Assembly (NCBI GenBank): GCA_017628165.1
Contig: JAGBZQ010000114.1
Location: 1 to 17,504 of the forward strand
DNA from: Kiritimatiellia bacterium
Lineage (GTDB): Bacteria; Verrucomicrobiota; Kiritimatiellia; RFP12; UBA1067
DNA length: 17,504 nt
Direction: 5' to 3'
Shown here: positions 1 to 6,362 of the stretch, piece after piece
How positions within the stretch are numbered: the first letter of the stretch is position 1
Layout of the letters: every line of letters begins with the position of its first letter
Translations under genes and position numbers: made by a program
The notes under the pieces: model-generated
Told to the model about the DNA's origin: nothing
Database searches by the model: none
What the model saw: the letters and a program-made list of their open reading frames with translations, nothing else

Positions 1-440
1 GCGAAAGAATACTCCTTTCCTCCCTTCCTGCGAGTAAAAACGTGCTCAAATTCGCCTGGATAGTTGAAGAGCATCAAAATCGCCTCCGGCAAATCACCAA
101 GAGGCGGCAAATCAATATGGTTAAGAGGGAATTCGTACTTAAGAAGCGTCCCCGCTCCTTTCTGAGACTCCACTGCCGCGCTTCCGCCGGTAGTATCGCA
201 CAGCTGCTTTAGGAAAGGAAGTCCCAGCCCCACTTTGCGGTTCATGTGCTTACCGGCCTCGGTAAAAAACGGATCGAAGACACGCCCGAGCTCTGACGCA
301 TCCATGCCCTTCCCATCGTCCTTGACGGAAACGGAAAATTTCTCGGCATCTTCAGAAACTAAAAGCGTGATATTCCGAGCCCCGGCCTCTATTGAGTTCT
401 GAACAGTATCCAAAATAATGTCTGAAAGCGTATAGTGCAT
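1..440 (-). CDS. GHKL/histidine-kinase-like ATPase of [FeFe]-hydrogenase loci (partial)
   Basis: I translated this minus-strand frame by hand; it is open from an ATG at 440 to the window edge (146 residues seen, C-terminus missing). It carries the Bergerat ATP-binding fold: N-box DTVQNSIEAGA (residues 11-21), G1 box DDGKGM (41-46), F-box FDPFF (55-59), G2 box GLGLPFLKQL (71-80) and a GTLL segment (97-100). No dimerisation/phospho-acceptor His domain, sensor or membrane segment precedes the ATPase, so it is a stand-alone cytoplasmic ATPase or protein kinase rather than a classical sensor kinase. It starts 18 nt after the DRTGG gene stop, so the two are probably co-transcribed. From memory, small ATPases of this type recur with DRTGG proteins in operons for electron-bifurcating [FeFe] hydrogenases; their biochemical role is unsettled. 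I expect a NuoE/HydC-like or other hydrogenase gene just to the left. An RsbW-like anti-sigma kinase is the main alternative. Confidence 0.85.
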   Translation of the reverse strand, partial: MHYTLSDIILDTVQNSIEAGARNITLLVSEDAEKFSVSVKDDGKGMDASELGRVFDPFFTEAGKHMNRKVGLGLPFLKQLCDTTGGSAAVESQKGAGTLLKYEFPLNHIDLPPLGDLPEAILMLFNYPGEFEHVFTRRKGGKEYSF

Positions 441-458
441 TAGAAAACAAGATTCTAT

Positions 459-794
459 TTACCGCTTTGAGGGTGGAAGTTCGGAGAGCCGTTGCGCCAC
501 CTCGTATTGAGAAAGAGAGGTGCAAATGATTCCAACGCCTTCGCGCTTTGCACCCTCCTCCATATCCGCCGGAACAGACCGTGAATGGCATAGCACCACA
601 ACTGACGACTTAACAAGCGTTGCCACGGCTATGGTATTCAAATGATTCTGAATTGTAACCAAAACAGATTTCTCACCTGCATGGCGCATAACATCAGAGA
701 GAAGATCTCCAACATAAACGCTCGATGCCGATACCCCTGGCGCATCTACAGCTATAGAGCCACCCACCTTTGAACATATTTCCTCTGCCGTCAT
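459..794 (-). CDS. DRTGG domain protein (hydrogenase-locus type)
   Basis: This encodes a 111-residue cytoplasmic protein made of a single DRTGG domain. The most diagnostic stretch is YVGDLLSDVM (residues 27-36), then VTIQNHLN (46-53) and AVATL (56-60), closing with a GVGIICTS strand (86-93). Free-standing proteins of this pattern are often annotated as 'serine kinase of the HPr protein', but no Walker A motif or kinase domain is present, so that name should not be copied. DRTGG domains occur in phosphotransacetylase and CBS-domain pyrophosphatases and are thought to sense ligands. The ATG at 794 gives the full domain; an upstream ATG at 816 is closed by a stop within a few codons. GAAGAAG just before 794 is a weak ribosome site. 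It is first in the leftward operon, followed by the ATPase. Its role in hydrogenase biogenesis or regulation is inferred from gene neighbourhood only. Confidence 0.82.
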   Translation of the reverse strand: MTAEEICSKVGGSIAVDAPGVSASSVYVGDLLSDVMRHAGEKSVLVTIQNHLNTIAVATLVKSSVVVLCHSRSVPADMEEGAKREGVGIICTSLSQYEVAQRLSELPPSKR

Positions 795-816
795 AGCTTC
801 TTCAGATAACTTGCAT

Positions 817-822
817 ATTATA
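817..822 (-). promoter_or_regulatory. candidate -10 box for the DRTGG-ATPase operon
   Basis: A perfect TATAAT on the minus strand ends 22 nt before the DRTGG start codon, giving a leader of about 16 nt. The hexamer 17 nt upstream (CTCTAA) is a poor -35. It may act with, or instead of, the second minus-strand candidate at 853-864. Confidence 0.45.
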
Positions 823-852
823 ATCTCTCCCTGAACTTGTTAGAGTCCTTAA

Positions 853-864
853 AGTATACCAAAA
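853..864 (-). promoter_or_regulatory. TTTTGGTATACT element, extended -10 candidate facing left
   Basis: The minus strand reads TTTTGGTATACT, an extended -10 (TGn before TATACT). It is the inverted near-copy of the plus-strand element at 890-901; over 14 bases (851-864 against 890-903) the two differ at one position. No good -35 lies upstream. Both elements may be divergent promoters, or two half-sites of one regulator. Confidence 0.4.
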
Positions 865-889
865 CCTCCAAGTGGCTGAATAGTTTAAT

Positions 890-901
890 TTTTGGTATAA
901 T
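890..901 (+). promoter_or_regulatory. TTTTGGTATAAT extended -10 promoter for the TolA-like gene
   Basis: A perfect TATAAT (896-901) is preceded by TGG, making an extended -10; the -35 position (TGGCTG) is poor, as is common for extended -10 promoters. The expected transcript starts near 908, leaving a leader of about 25 nt with a ribosome site before the ATG at 933. The same 12-mer precedes gltX on the other strand. Confidence 0.6.
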
Positions 902-921
902 TTATGCACGTAAAAAAATTC

Positions 922-928
922 AAGAGGT
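922..928 (+). promoter_or_regulatory. ribosome binding site deciding the start at 933
   Basis: AAGAGGT lies 4 nt before the ATG at 933. The in-frame TTG at 837 would place the promoter at 890-901 inside the gene and has no ribosome site, so 933 is the start to use. Confidence 0.6.
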
Positions 929-932
929 AGAA

Positions 933-1817
933 ATGAATCCTGAACAGATCATCCCGGAAGAGAAGCCCATCATCGCTCCAGCCGCCAACGCTGTCAGCAT
1001 CTACAACAACGATGCGCTTGACGATTTCCCAGTCTTAAAGGCCTTCCAGCAGTATGTGGATGCGGAGCACACCAAGGCCCAGCGGCGCCTTCTCGCAGTC
1101 TCAGCATTCTTTACAATGCTCATTATCGTGATTATCGGCGTATTCCTTTTCGTTGTGATGAACATCCGCAAGGATCCTTCGTCCGAGGCCACAATCAAGG
1201 CCTTGACGGAGAACAACAACGCGCTTCAGCGCCAGATGATGGAGCAATCCGCCAAGATGAACGAGCAGTTAATGGCTCAGCTCTCCGCCAGCAGAAACAT
1301 TTCAGCCCCTCAGCCGGCCATCAACAGGCAGTCGGAGGTCACGCAGGCGCAGCTTGAATCCGCCGTTGAAATGGCTAAGCTTAAAGCTGAGCTTGAGCAC
1401 CTCAAAAAGGATTCGGCCAAAGAGCTCGAACTTCGCGAAGCGCAGATTGCCGAGCAGGAAAAGCGCCTGAAGGCGGAGACGGAGAAACGCCTAAAAGTCG
1501 AAGAAGAAATGCTTAAAGATGCTTTGGCAGCCGAAAAACGTCTCAAGGCCGAGCAGGAAAAGCATAAAGCCGCTTTAGCCGCAGAAAGGCGTTTAAAAGA
1601 AGTCATTGTCAAAAAGCCCGCAAAAAGCACACCCAAAGAGGATAATGTAGACAAATTTCTCGAAGAGCTTGATATACTTTTAGATGAGGTCGAAAAAGGA
1701 AAGCCCCAAAACACTGTTTTGCCCGAAGTGAAAGCGCCCCCCGCGGAGCAAGTTGCGCCAGAAAAAAAGCCCAGCCTTAATTTAGGTGATTCCGGCTGGA
1801 CCATCCCGCTTGAATAA
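933..1817 (+). CDS. TolA-like membrane-anchored coiled-coil protein, function unknown
   Basis: I do not recognise a named family. The 294-residue protein has a cytoplasmic N-terminal arm of about 52 residues, one strongly hydrophobic membrane segment (about 53-77) flanked by RR before and RK after, a Gln/Met-rich stretch (95-118), then a long Ala/Glu/Lys-rich region (about 140-225) that should form a coiled coil with repeated AEKRLKAE-type units. A Pro/Lys-rich tail leads to a short end, GWTIPLE, that looks like a docking peptide. N-in/C-out topology with a helical stalk resembles TolA, but no globular C-terminal domain follows. It is the only plus-strand gene in the window, with its own extended -10 promoter and SD (the reason for starting at 933 rather than 837). 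It might reach across the periplasm for an ExbB/ExbD-type motor such as the one 9 kb away; that is speculation. It could also be a cell-division or envelope scaffold. Confidence 0.75.
   Translation: MNPEQIIPEEKPIIAPAANAVSIYNNDALDDFPVLKAFQQYVDAEHTKAQRRLLAVSAFFTMLIIVIIGVFLFVVMNIRKDPSSEATIKALTENNNALQRQMMEQSAKMNEQLMAQLSASRNISAPQPAINRQSEVTQAQLESAVEMAKLKAELEHLKKDSAKELELREAQIAEQEKRLKAETEKRLKVEEEMLKDALAAEKRLKAEQEKHKAALAAERRLKEVIVKKPAKSTPKEDNVDKFLEELDILLDEVEKGKPQNTVLPEVKAPPAEQVAPEKKPSLNLGDSGWTIPLE
1455..1598 (+). repeat. imperfect coding repeats (AEKRLKAE units) in the coiled coil
   Basis: The encoded residues 175-222 hold several related units (EQEKRLKAE, TEKRLKVEEE, AAEKRLKAEQEK, AAERRLKE). At the DNA level they are only partly similar, so this is protein-level periodicity rather than a recent tandem duplication. 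Confidence 0.55.
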
Positions 1818-1819
1818 TT

Positions 1820-1835
1820 GCGGGGATACTCCCCG
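1820..1835 (+). terminator. small GC hairpin between convergent genes, weak terminator candidate
   Basis: CGGGGA and TCCCCG pair (1821-1826 with 1830-1835) around a 3-nt loop. It falls just after the plus-strand stop codon and just before (on the plus strand) the end of prmC. Only three T follow on the plus strand and no T run follows on the minus strand, so it is a weak bidirectional candidate. Confidence 0.4.
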
Positions 1836-1837
1836 TT

Positions 1838-2701
1838 TCATACAGCCAAGATCCCGCTCGCGTAGCGGTCGTGGCCGGCAAAATCTTTTTCTATTTTTAT
1901 ATCAGAAAAACCGTAATTCTCGAGAAGACTGCGCAAAGCCTCGCCTTGATTTTCGCCAATCTCGAAAAATACCGCGCCTCCTGGCCGCAAAACATTCAAA
2001 GCATCCGCCAGATAGCGATCATAAAAATCAAGCCCGCTCTCCCCGCCGTCAAGCGCAAGACGCGGCTCGAAATTCCTAACACGCGGATCAAGCGTATCAC
2101 ACACAGCACGTTCAATATACGGCGGATTGGAAACGATCACATCCACGCATTCAGGCTCATCGAAATCGTCAAGCCCGTCCATAACGACAAATTTCACGCG
2201 CTGGGAAAGCCCCGTCCGGACAGCGTTTGCCTTAGCAAGCGCAATTGCATCTTCGCTTACATCTGAGCCGATAAATGCGGCATTACCCTTATATTCCGCT
2301 GCAAGCGAGAGAATGATCGCACCTGTGCCCGTTCCCACGTCAATGATGATACGCTCCGATTCCGACGGATTCGCCTTGAGCCATTTCAGAACACGGCTTA
2401 CAAGCTCCTCCGTCTCGGGCCTCGGGATTAGCGCGCGCGAGTCGCACGAAAGCGTAAGCGTGCGGAAATCCCATTCCCCGAGAACATACTGCAACGGCTC
2501 GCCGGCCACAAGGCGGCGCATTCCGCGCCGTAAAGCCTCCAGATGTTTTTCGGAGACCTCCCTGCTGAGATGCGAAACAAGAAATCCGCGCGAACAGCCA
2601 AGAAGCCGCGATGCCATCAGCTCCGATGCCGTCGGTGCATCAGGGACGCCTTTCGAATCAAGAAATTCGCCCGTCTTGCGGATAACCTCGCGCCAGATCA
2701 T
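1838..2701 (-). CDS. prmC: PrmC/HemK release-factor glutamine methyltransferase
   Basis: This 287-residue protein matches PrmC in length and motifs. PrmC uses S-adenosylmethionine to N5-methylate the Gln of the GGQ loop in release factors RF1 and RF2, which is needed for efficient translation termination. An N-terminal helical domain (about 1-75) leads to the PRPETE segment (93-98) typical of PrmC, the SAM-binding loop DVGTGTG (121-127), and the NPPY catalytic motif (192-195) that positions the glutamine amide. Its ATG overlaps the stop of the upstream DUF3127 gene by one base (TGATG), so translation is probably coupled. It ends the gltX operon; the usual partner prfA is not adjacent. The alternative, PrmB (the ribosomal protein L3 methyltransferase), is less likely given the order and spacing of motifs. 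Confidence 0.93.
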   Translation of the reverse strand: MIWREVIRKTGEFLDSKGVPDAPTASELMASRLLGCSRGFLVSHLSREVSEKHLEALRRGMRRLVAGEPLQYVLGEWDFRTLTLSCDSRALIPRPETEELVSRVLKWLKANPSESERIIIDVGTGTGAIILSLAAEYKGNAAFIGSDVSEDAIALAKANAVRTGLSQRVKFVVMDGLDDFDEPECVDVIVSNPPYIERAVCDTLDPRVRNFEPRLALDGGESGLDFYDRYLADALNVLRPGGAVFFEIGENQGEALRSLLENYGFSDIKIEKDFAGHDRYASGILAV

Positions 2702-3087
2702 CAGAAAGGCATATCGTCAATATCGCCCACATCGCCGAAATCCCCCGGCTCGGCAGGCTGAGGAACGGGCTCCGTGGAGGTGCCGTCTAAGTTCAAAACC
2801 TCAAGCTTAAGGCCGGTAAGATCGGTAAAATACTTAACCTGCCCCTGAGGATTTGTCCACTCGCGGCCATCTATCGCAAAACGAATCTTGGCACGCTGCC
2901 CCGTTTTAACCGAATCAAGAACGCTTGCGTTGTCCTTTTTGAATGTGAACGCAATATGGTTGGGCCACTGCCCGCCCTGCCCAACATCGTCAGTCATCAC
3001 TATATCGCGCTTTGAAAAGCCGCTCGCAAAAGTCTGCACGGGCAGGATCTTCTCCACTACGCCAGTATATTCGTAAATTGCTGCCAT
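2701..3087 (-). CDS. DUF3127 OB-fold-like protein with an SSB-like acidic tail
   Basis: The 128-residue protein matches the DUF3127 pattern: GVVEKILPVQTFASGFSKRDI (9-29), HIAFTFK (44-50), VKTGQRAKIRFAIDGREW (60-77) and a closing strand around FTDLTGLKLEV (87-97). The domain is small, all-beta and OB-fold-like. A Pro/Glu linker (about 103-114) ends in an acidic tail finishing DIDDMPF (122-128), strikingly like the C-terminal tip of bacterial SSB (E. coli ends DDDIPF), which docks DNA-repair and replication enzymes. I chose the ATG at 3087, with AGGAG 5 nt upstream; the longer frame to 3135 overlaps the methyltransferase end and has no ribosome site. It sits 13 nt after the methyltransferase and is coupled to prmC. 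A nucleic-acid binding role is inferred, not shown for the family to my knowledge. Confidence 0.8.
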   Translation of the reverse strand: MAAIYEYTGVVEKILPVQTFASGFSKRDIVMTDDVGQGGQWPNHIAFTFKKDNASVLDSVKTGQRAKIRFAIDGREWTNPQGQVKYFTDLTGLKLEVLNLDGTSTEPVPQPAEPGDFGDVGDIDDMPF

Positions 3088-3100
3088 AAAACTCCTGATT

Positions 3101-4036
3101 TTAATTTTTAACTGATTTGAGAACTGAATATCCACGGCGGCGAATCACCTCCACAGACGGGAAGTAGCGCTCCTGCACCGGCTTAAGGCCAGCTTCGTTT
3201 TTAACCACCGTATAAGCTACACCGCCGGGCTTGAGAGCACGAACAGCCGTTTCCAAAAATACCTCCGCAATTCTGTAATCGGAATAATACGGAGGATTCC
3301 CCGCGAAAATATCAAATGTGCCGTCCATGCGCGCAGGCGTGCCGGCGTCTGCCAATATCACCTCCGCATTCATCTTGAAATTGGCTGCATTGATATTGGC
3401 GGCCTCAACGGCGCGCGAATGGGAGTCTACCATCACAAGACCAATATCCTTGACGACGCTCTTGACGAGAAATCCAACAAGCCCGCATCCGCAACCCATA
3501 TCAAGAAGCTTGAGACTGGCGCTGCCCGCCTGCGCCGAATCGCGCGAGATCACCTCGGCAAGAGCAAGCCCGCCTTCGTCAAGACGCCTATGGCAAAAGC
3601 AGCCCGGCGTACTAGTGAACATGAGCTTCCCGCCACCGGGAACACTCGCCGGCCAAACGGCCTTGAAGTCGCGCACGCGGCCGGGATCGTCTTTAATCTT
3701 AGCAAGAAGATCGTTTCTGTCACGCTCTTTCCCTATAAAATCAAGCTCAAACTTGCCTGGCCTAAGTAGATGAATCTCCTGAAGCATATCAAGAGAAAGC
3801 TCTCCGCTCATAATCTTCGGCCCTGTGCGGAACTTAATGACATCCCACGGGCCATCAGGAAGATGCGCCGAACAGACGGCCTTTATGTGGTGCGTCTTCT
3901 CGATCGCATGGCGATGATAGATATCAAGCGTATGGCACGTCACATCGCCATCAAGCCACTTGGCGGTCTTCTGGCGCCCATGCTTGCCTCTCTCGAAAAG
4001 ATCGGCTGCTTTATATCCCACAAGAAGTGTTTTCAC
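3101..4036 (-). CDS. RsmC/RlmG-like class I SAM methyltransferase
   Basis: A predicted SAM-dependent methyltransferase with the 'MTS' domain. The C-terminal half holds motif I (LLDMGCGCGLVG), an acidic strand-2 end (MVDSHSRAVEAA) and the NPPYYSD motif IV that flips and holds an amino group in guanine or adenine; the N-terminal half (about 1-135) is diverged, as in RsmC and RlmG, which make m2G in 16S or 23S rRNA. The substrate cannot be told from sequence. Start choice: a TTG at 4069 would overlap gltX by 10 nt and lacks a ribosome site, while the GTG at 4036 has GGGGGA about 6 nt upstream and gives 311 residues beginning VKTLLVGYKAADLF, where the conserved-looking sequence starts. It lies between gltX and the DUF3127 gene, in a translation-themed operon. 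Confidence 0.8.
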   Translation of the reverse strand: MKTLLVGYKAADLFERGKHGRQKTAKWLDGDVTCHTLDIYHRHAIEKTHHIKAVCSAHLPDGPWDVIKFRTGPKIMSGELSLDMLQEIHLLRPGKFELDFIGKERDRNDLLAKIKDDPGRVRDFKAVWPASVPGGGKLMFTSTPGCFCHRRLDEGGLALAEVISRDSAQAGSASLKLLDMGCGCGLVGFLVKSVVKDIGLVMVDSHSRAVEAANINAANFKMNAEVILADAGTPARMDGTFDIFAGNPPYYSDYRIAEVFLETAVRALKPGGVAYTVVKNEAGLKPVQERYFPSVEVIRRRGYSVLKSVKN

Positions 4037-4059
4037 ACGGAAATCCCCCGACGATGCGA

Positions 4060-5379
4060 TTACGGACAAAGCGTCTGGGCAGCCTTGCGAAGGCGCTCAA
4101 GCGTGCGCTCGCGCCCGAGAAGCTGAAGCATCTCAAAAAGGCCGATTCCCTCACCCCTTCCCGAGCATGCCACACGGATCGGATGAACCCAAGGCCCCAT
4201 TCCGTTGCCTTGAGAAAGCTCTTTGACCACGCCTTCGAGAGTAACCGCATCCCATGCTTCCACAGCGGAGAAGCGCTCAACGAGATCAAGAAGCAAATCC
4301 TTCACACCTTCCTTCGCAAGACGCTTCTCCACGGCCTTCGCATCCATCTCGAAGTCATCAGAGAAAAAGCATTTCACGGCTGCTGGAATATCACTTAGGA
4401 ATTTCGTGCGAATCTGAAGCTGATCTACGAGGTAGGAAACGTCAAATCCTTCGGGGATAGCCATTCCTGCCGCAACCGTACGCTCTTTAAGCTCGCGCGT
4501 AAACTCGGCCCTGGGCATACGCTTGATGTATTCGCCGTTCATCCACTGGAGCTTCTTTATATCGAACTTGGCGGCCGTCACATGAACTTTGGCAAGATCA
4601 AAAAGCTCCACCATCTCAGACTTTGAGAGAACCTCGCGATCGTCGCCAGGATTCCAGCCGAGAAGCAAAAGATAATTAAAAAGCGCATCCGGGAGAAAGC
4701 CCTGATCCCTGAATTCGCCGACAAATGCCGCGCCGTCACGCTTTGAGTAAGGCTTGCCCTGCTGGTTGACAATCATGGAAAGGTGCGCATACTTAGGAAT
4801 CGGAGCGCCGAGCGCCTTGAAAATCTCAATATGCTTGAAGGTGTTTTCCACATGATCATCGCCGCGGATGATGTGCGTTACGCCCTGATCGATATCGTCC
4901 ACCACGTTCGCGATATGAAAGATCGGCGAACCGTCAGAGCGGACGATCGCAAAGTCCTGAATATCCTCGGCCTTCTTTGCCATCCGCCCCTTGACGATAT
5001 CGTCAAACTCTATGACTCCCTCCTTGGGCATGCGGAACATCGTGACGATGCCCGTCTTGCCTTCGCGGCTTGTGCGCTCGACCTTGTAGGCGTGACCGGA
5101 GGCGATAAGCTTTTCCACACACTCCATGTGACGCTTCAAATTACGCGTCTGGTAGAAAGGATCCTCGTCATAATCAAGCCCAAGCCATTTCATGCATTCA
5201 AGAAGGACCTCAATAGCCTCGGGCGTCGAACGCTCAAGATCTGTATCCTCCACCCGAAGAAGAAACTTTCCACCCGTATGGCGGGCGTAAAGCCAATTAT
5301 AAATCGCGGCACGGATATTGCCGATGTGCACCTTGCCCGTCGGTGACGGAGCAAACCTAACTCTTATTTTTTCTGACAT
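4060..5379 (-). CDS. gltX: Glutamyl-tRNA synthetase
   Basis: The 439-residue class I synthetase charges tRNA with glutamate. It opens with RFAPSPTGKVHIGN; the HIGH motif is HIGN here (18-21). LLRVEDTD (40-47), IIRGDDHVENT (170-180) and the KMSKS-equivalent KPYSKRDG (209-216) all fit bacterial GluRS rather than GlnRS. The C-terminal anticodon-binding domain (about 310-439) includes the GNGMGPWVHPIRVA segment typical of GluRS. It is about 30 residues shorter than the E. coli enzyme, and I see no zinc-type Cys cluster. Whether it also charges tRNA-Gln (non-discriminating) cannot be decided here. It is first in the operon with the methyltransferase, DUF3127 and prmC genes. The TATAAT ends only 7 nt before the ATG, so the transcript is probably leaderless. 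Confidence 0.96.
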   Translation of the reverse strand: MSEKIRVRFAPSPTGKVHIGNIRAAIYNWLYARHTGGKFLLRVEDTDLERSTPEAIEVLLECMKWLGLDYDEDPFYQTRNLKRHMECVEKLIASGHAYKVERTSREGKTGIVTMFRMPKEGVIEFDDIVKGRMAKKAEDIQDFAIVRSDGSPIFHIANVVDDIDQGVTHIIRGDDHVENTFKHIEIFKALGAPIPKYAHLSMIVNQQGKPYSKRDGAAFVGEFRDQGFLPDALFNYLLLLGWNPGDDREVLSKSEMVELFDLAKVHVTAAKFDIKKLQWMNGEYIKRMPRAEFTRELKERTVAAGMAIPEGFDVSYLVDQLQIRTKFLSDIPAAVKCFFSDDFEMDAKAVEKRLAKEGVKDLLLDLVERFSAVEAWDAVTLEGVVKELSQGNGMGPWVHPIRVACSGRGEGIGLFEMLQLLGRERTLERLRKAAQTLCP

Positions 5380-5386
5380 GCTGTAT

Positions 5387-5398
5387 ATTATACCAAAA
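5387..5398 (-). promoter_or_regulatory. TTTTGGTATAAT extended -10 promoter of gltX
   Basis: The minus strand carries TTTTGGTATAAT, identical to the 12-mer at 890-901. No clear -35 is visible. Seven bases separate TATAAT from the gltX ATG at 5379, placing the expected transcription start at or beside the start codon. Confidence 0.65.
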
Positions 5399-5441
5399 TT
5401 ACCGCAACGCTCTACCGTTCACGGCAAGAATCCTTTGATTT

Positions 5442-6350
5442 TCAGCTGACGGCAAGCATCGCGTCAATCGCTCGCTTGGCCCTCGTGGAAATCTCCTCCG
5501 GCACCTTCACAATGGATGTCATATTTCTGAGAGATTCGGCTATCTTCTCAAGCGTGATCTTCTTCATATCAGCACAGACAAGATCATCAGAGATAGGGAT
5601 AAACGTCTTATCCGGATTCTCCTTGCGCAGGCGATGGAGGATTCCCGTCTCAGTCCCCACGAGAATGACTTTTGCGTCGGACTTGAGCGCCCACGCGCAC
5701 ATTCCGCCCGTGGAGAGGCACTCGTCGGCAAGATCGCGCACAGCCTTCGGACACTCAGGATGAACAAGTACGGGCGCGCCGGGATACTTCGCGCGCATCT
5801 CGCGAATCCGCTCTGGGAGAAGCGCGTTGTGAATCGGGCAGTGCCCCTGCCAAAGAACGTAATCGCGCCCTTCCATACCGGAGATATACGAACCGAGATG
5901 ACGATCCGGAACAAACAAAATCTCCTTGTCACGCCCGATCGTGGCCATAACCTTGGCGGCGTTGCCGCTTGTGACCGAGATATCACACTCGGCTTTGACC
6001 TCTGCCGTCGAATTGACATAGCACACCGAAACCGCCCCCGGATGGCGCGCCTTAAGCGCCCTTAATTCAGCGCCGGTAATCATGTCGGCCATCGCACATC
6101 CCGCAGCTGGATCAGGGATAAGCACCGTCTTTGCAGGATTAAGAACGGCGGCGGTCTCGGCCATAAAGTAGACGCCGCAGAAAACGATCACTTCGGCATC
6201 AACGTCAACAGCCTTTCTTGCAAGCTCAAGTGAATCGCCGGTATAGTCGGCTATGTCCTGAACCTCTGCCAATGTATAGTTGTGCGCAAGAATGACGGCT
6301 TTGCGCTCCTTTTTGAGTTTTTCAATTTCAGCGATCAGTTCGGCAGACAT
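5442..6350 (-). CDS. nadA: Quinolinate synthase NadA
   Basis: A 302-residue [4Fe-4S] enzyme that condenses iminoaspartate with dihydroxyacetone phosphate to make quinolinate, the second step of de novo NAD synthesis. The N-terminal ILAHNYTLAEVQDIADYTGDS (20-40) and CGVYFMAETA (58-67) are hallmark segments. The three expected cluster ligands are Cys85 (in GCAMAD), Cys171 (in GHCPIH) and Cys259 (just before ADMKKITLEK), spaced like those of the short thermophile-type NadA. The oxygen-sensitive cluster suits an anaerobe. It is last in the long leftward gene run, 12 nt after lolD; nadB and nadC are not in the window, so its place beside Lol genes looks like chance linkage rather than function. 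Confidence 0.96.
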   Translation of the reverse strand: MSAELIAEIEKLKKERKAVILAHNYTLAEVQDIADYTGDSLELARKAVDVDAEVIVFCGVYFMAETAAVLNPAKTVLIPDPAAGCAMADMITGAELRALKARHPGAVSVCYVNSTAEVKAECDISVTSGNAAKVMATIGRDKEILFVPDRHLGSYISGMEGRDYVLWQGHCPIHNALLPERIREMRAKYPGAPVLVHPECPKAVRDLADECLSTGGMCAWALKSDAKVILVGTETGILHRLRKENPDKTFIPISDDLVCADMKKITLEKIAESLRNMTSIVKVPEEISTRAKRAIDAMLAVS

Positions 6351-6362
6351 CTTTAATACCTT

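Noticed and set aside
459..794. Calling the DRTGG gene an HPr serine kinase
   Set aside because: No Walker A or kinase domain in 111 residues; the name is a carry-over from a shared domain.
837..932. Extended N-terminus of the coiled-coil protein from a TTG at 837
   Set aside because: It would run through a good extended -10 promoter, and an SD plus ATG lies at 922-935.
4060..5379. Glutaminyl-tRNA synthetase
   Set aside because: The opening FAPSPTGKVHIGN, the SKRDG loop and the helical C-terminal domain are of the GluRS type.
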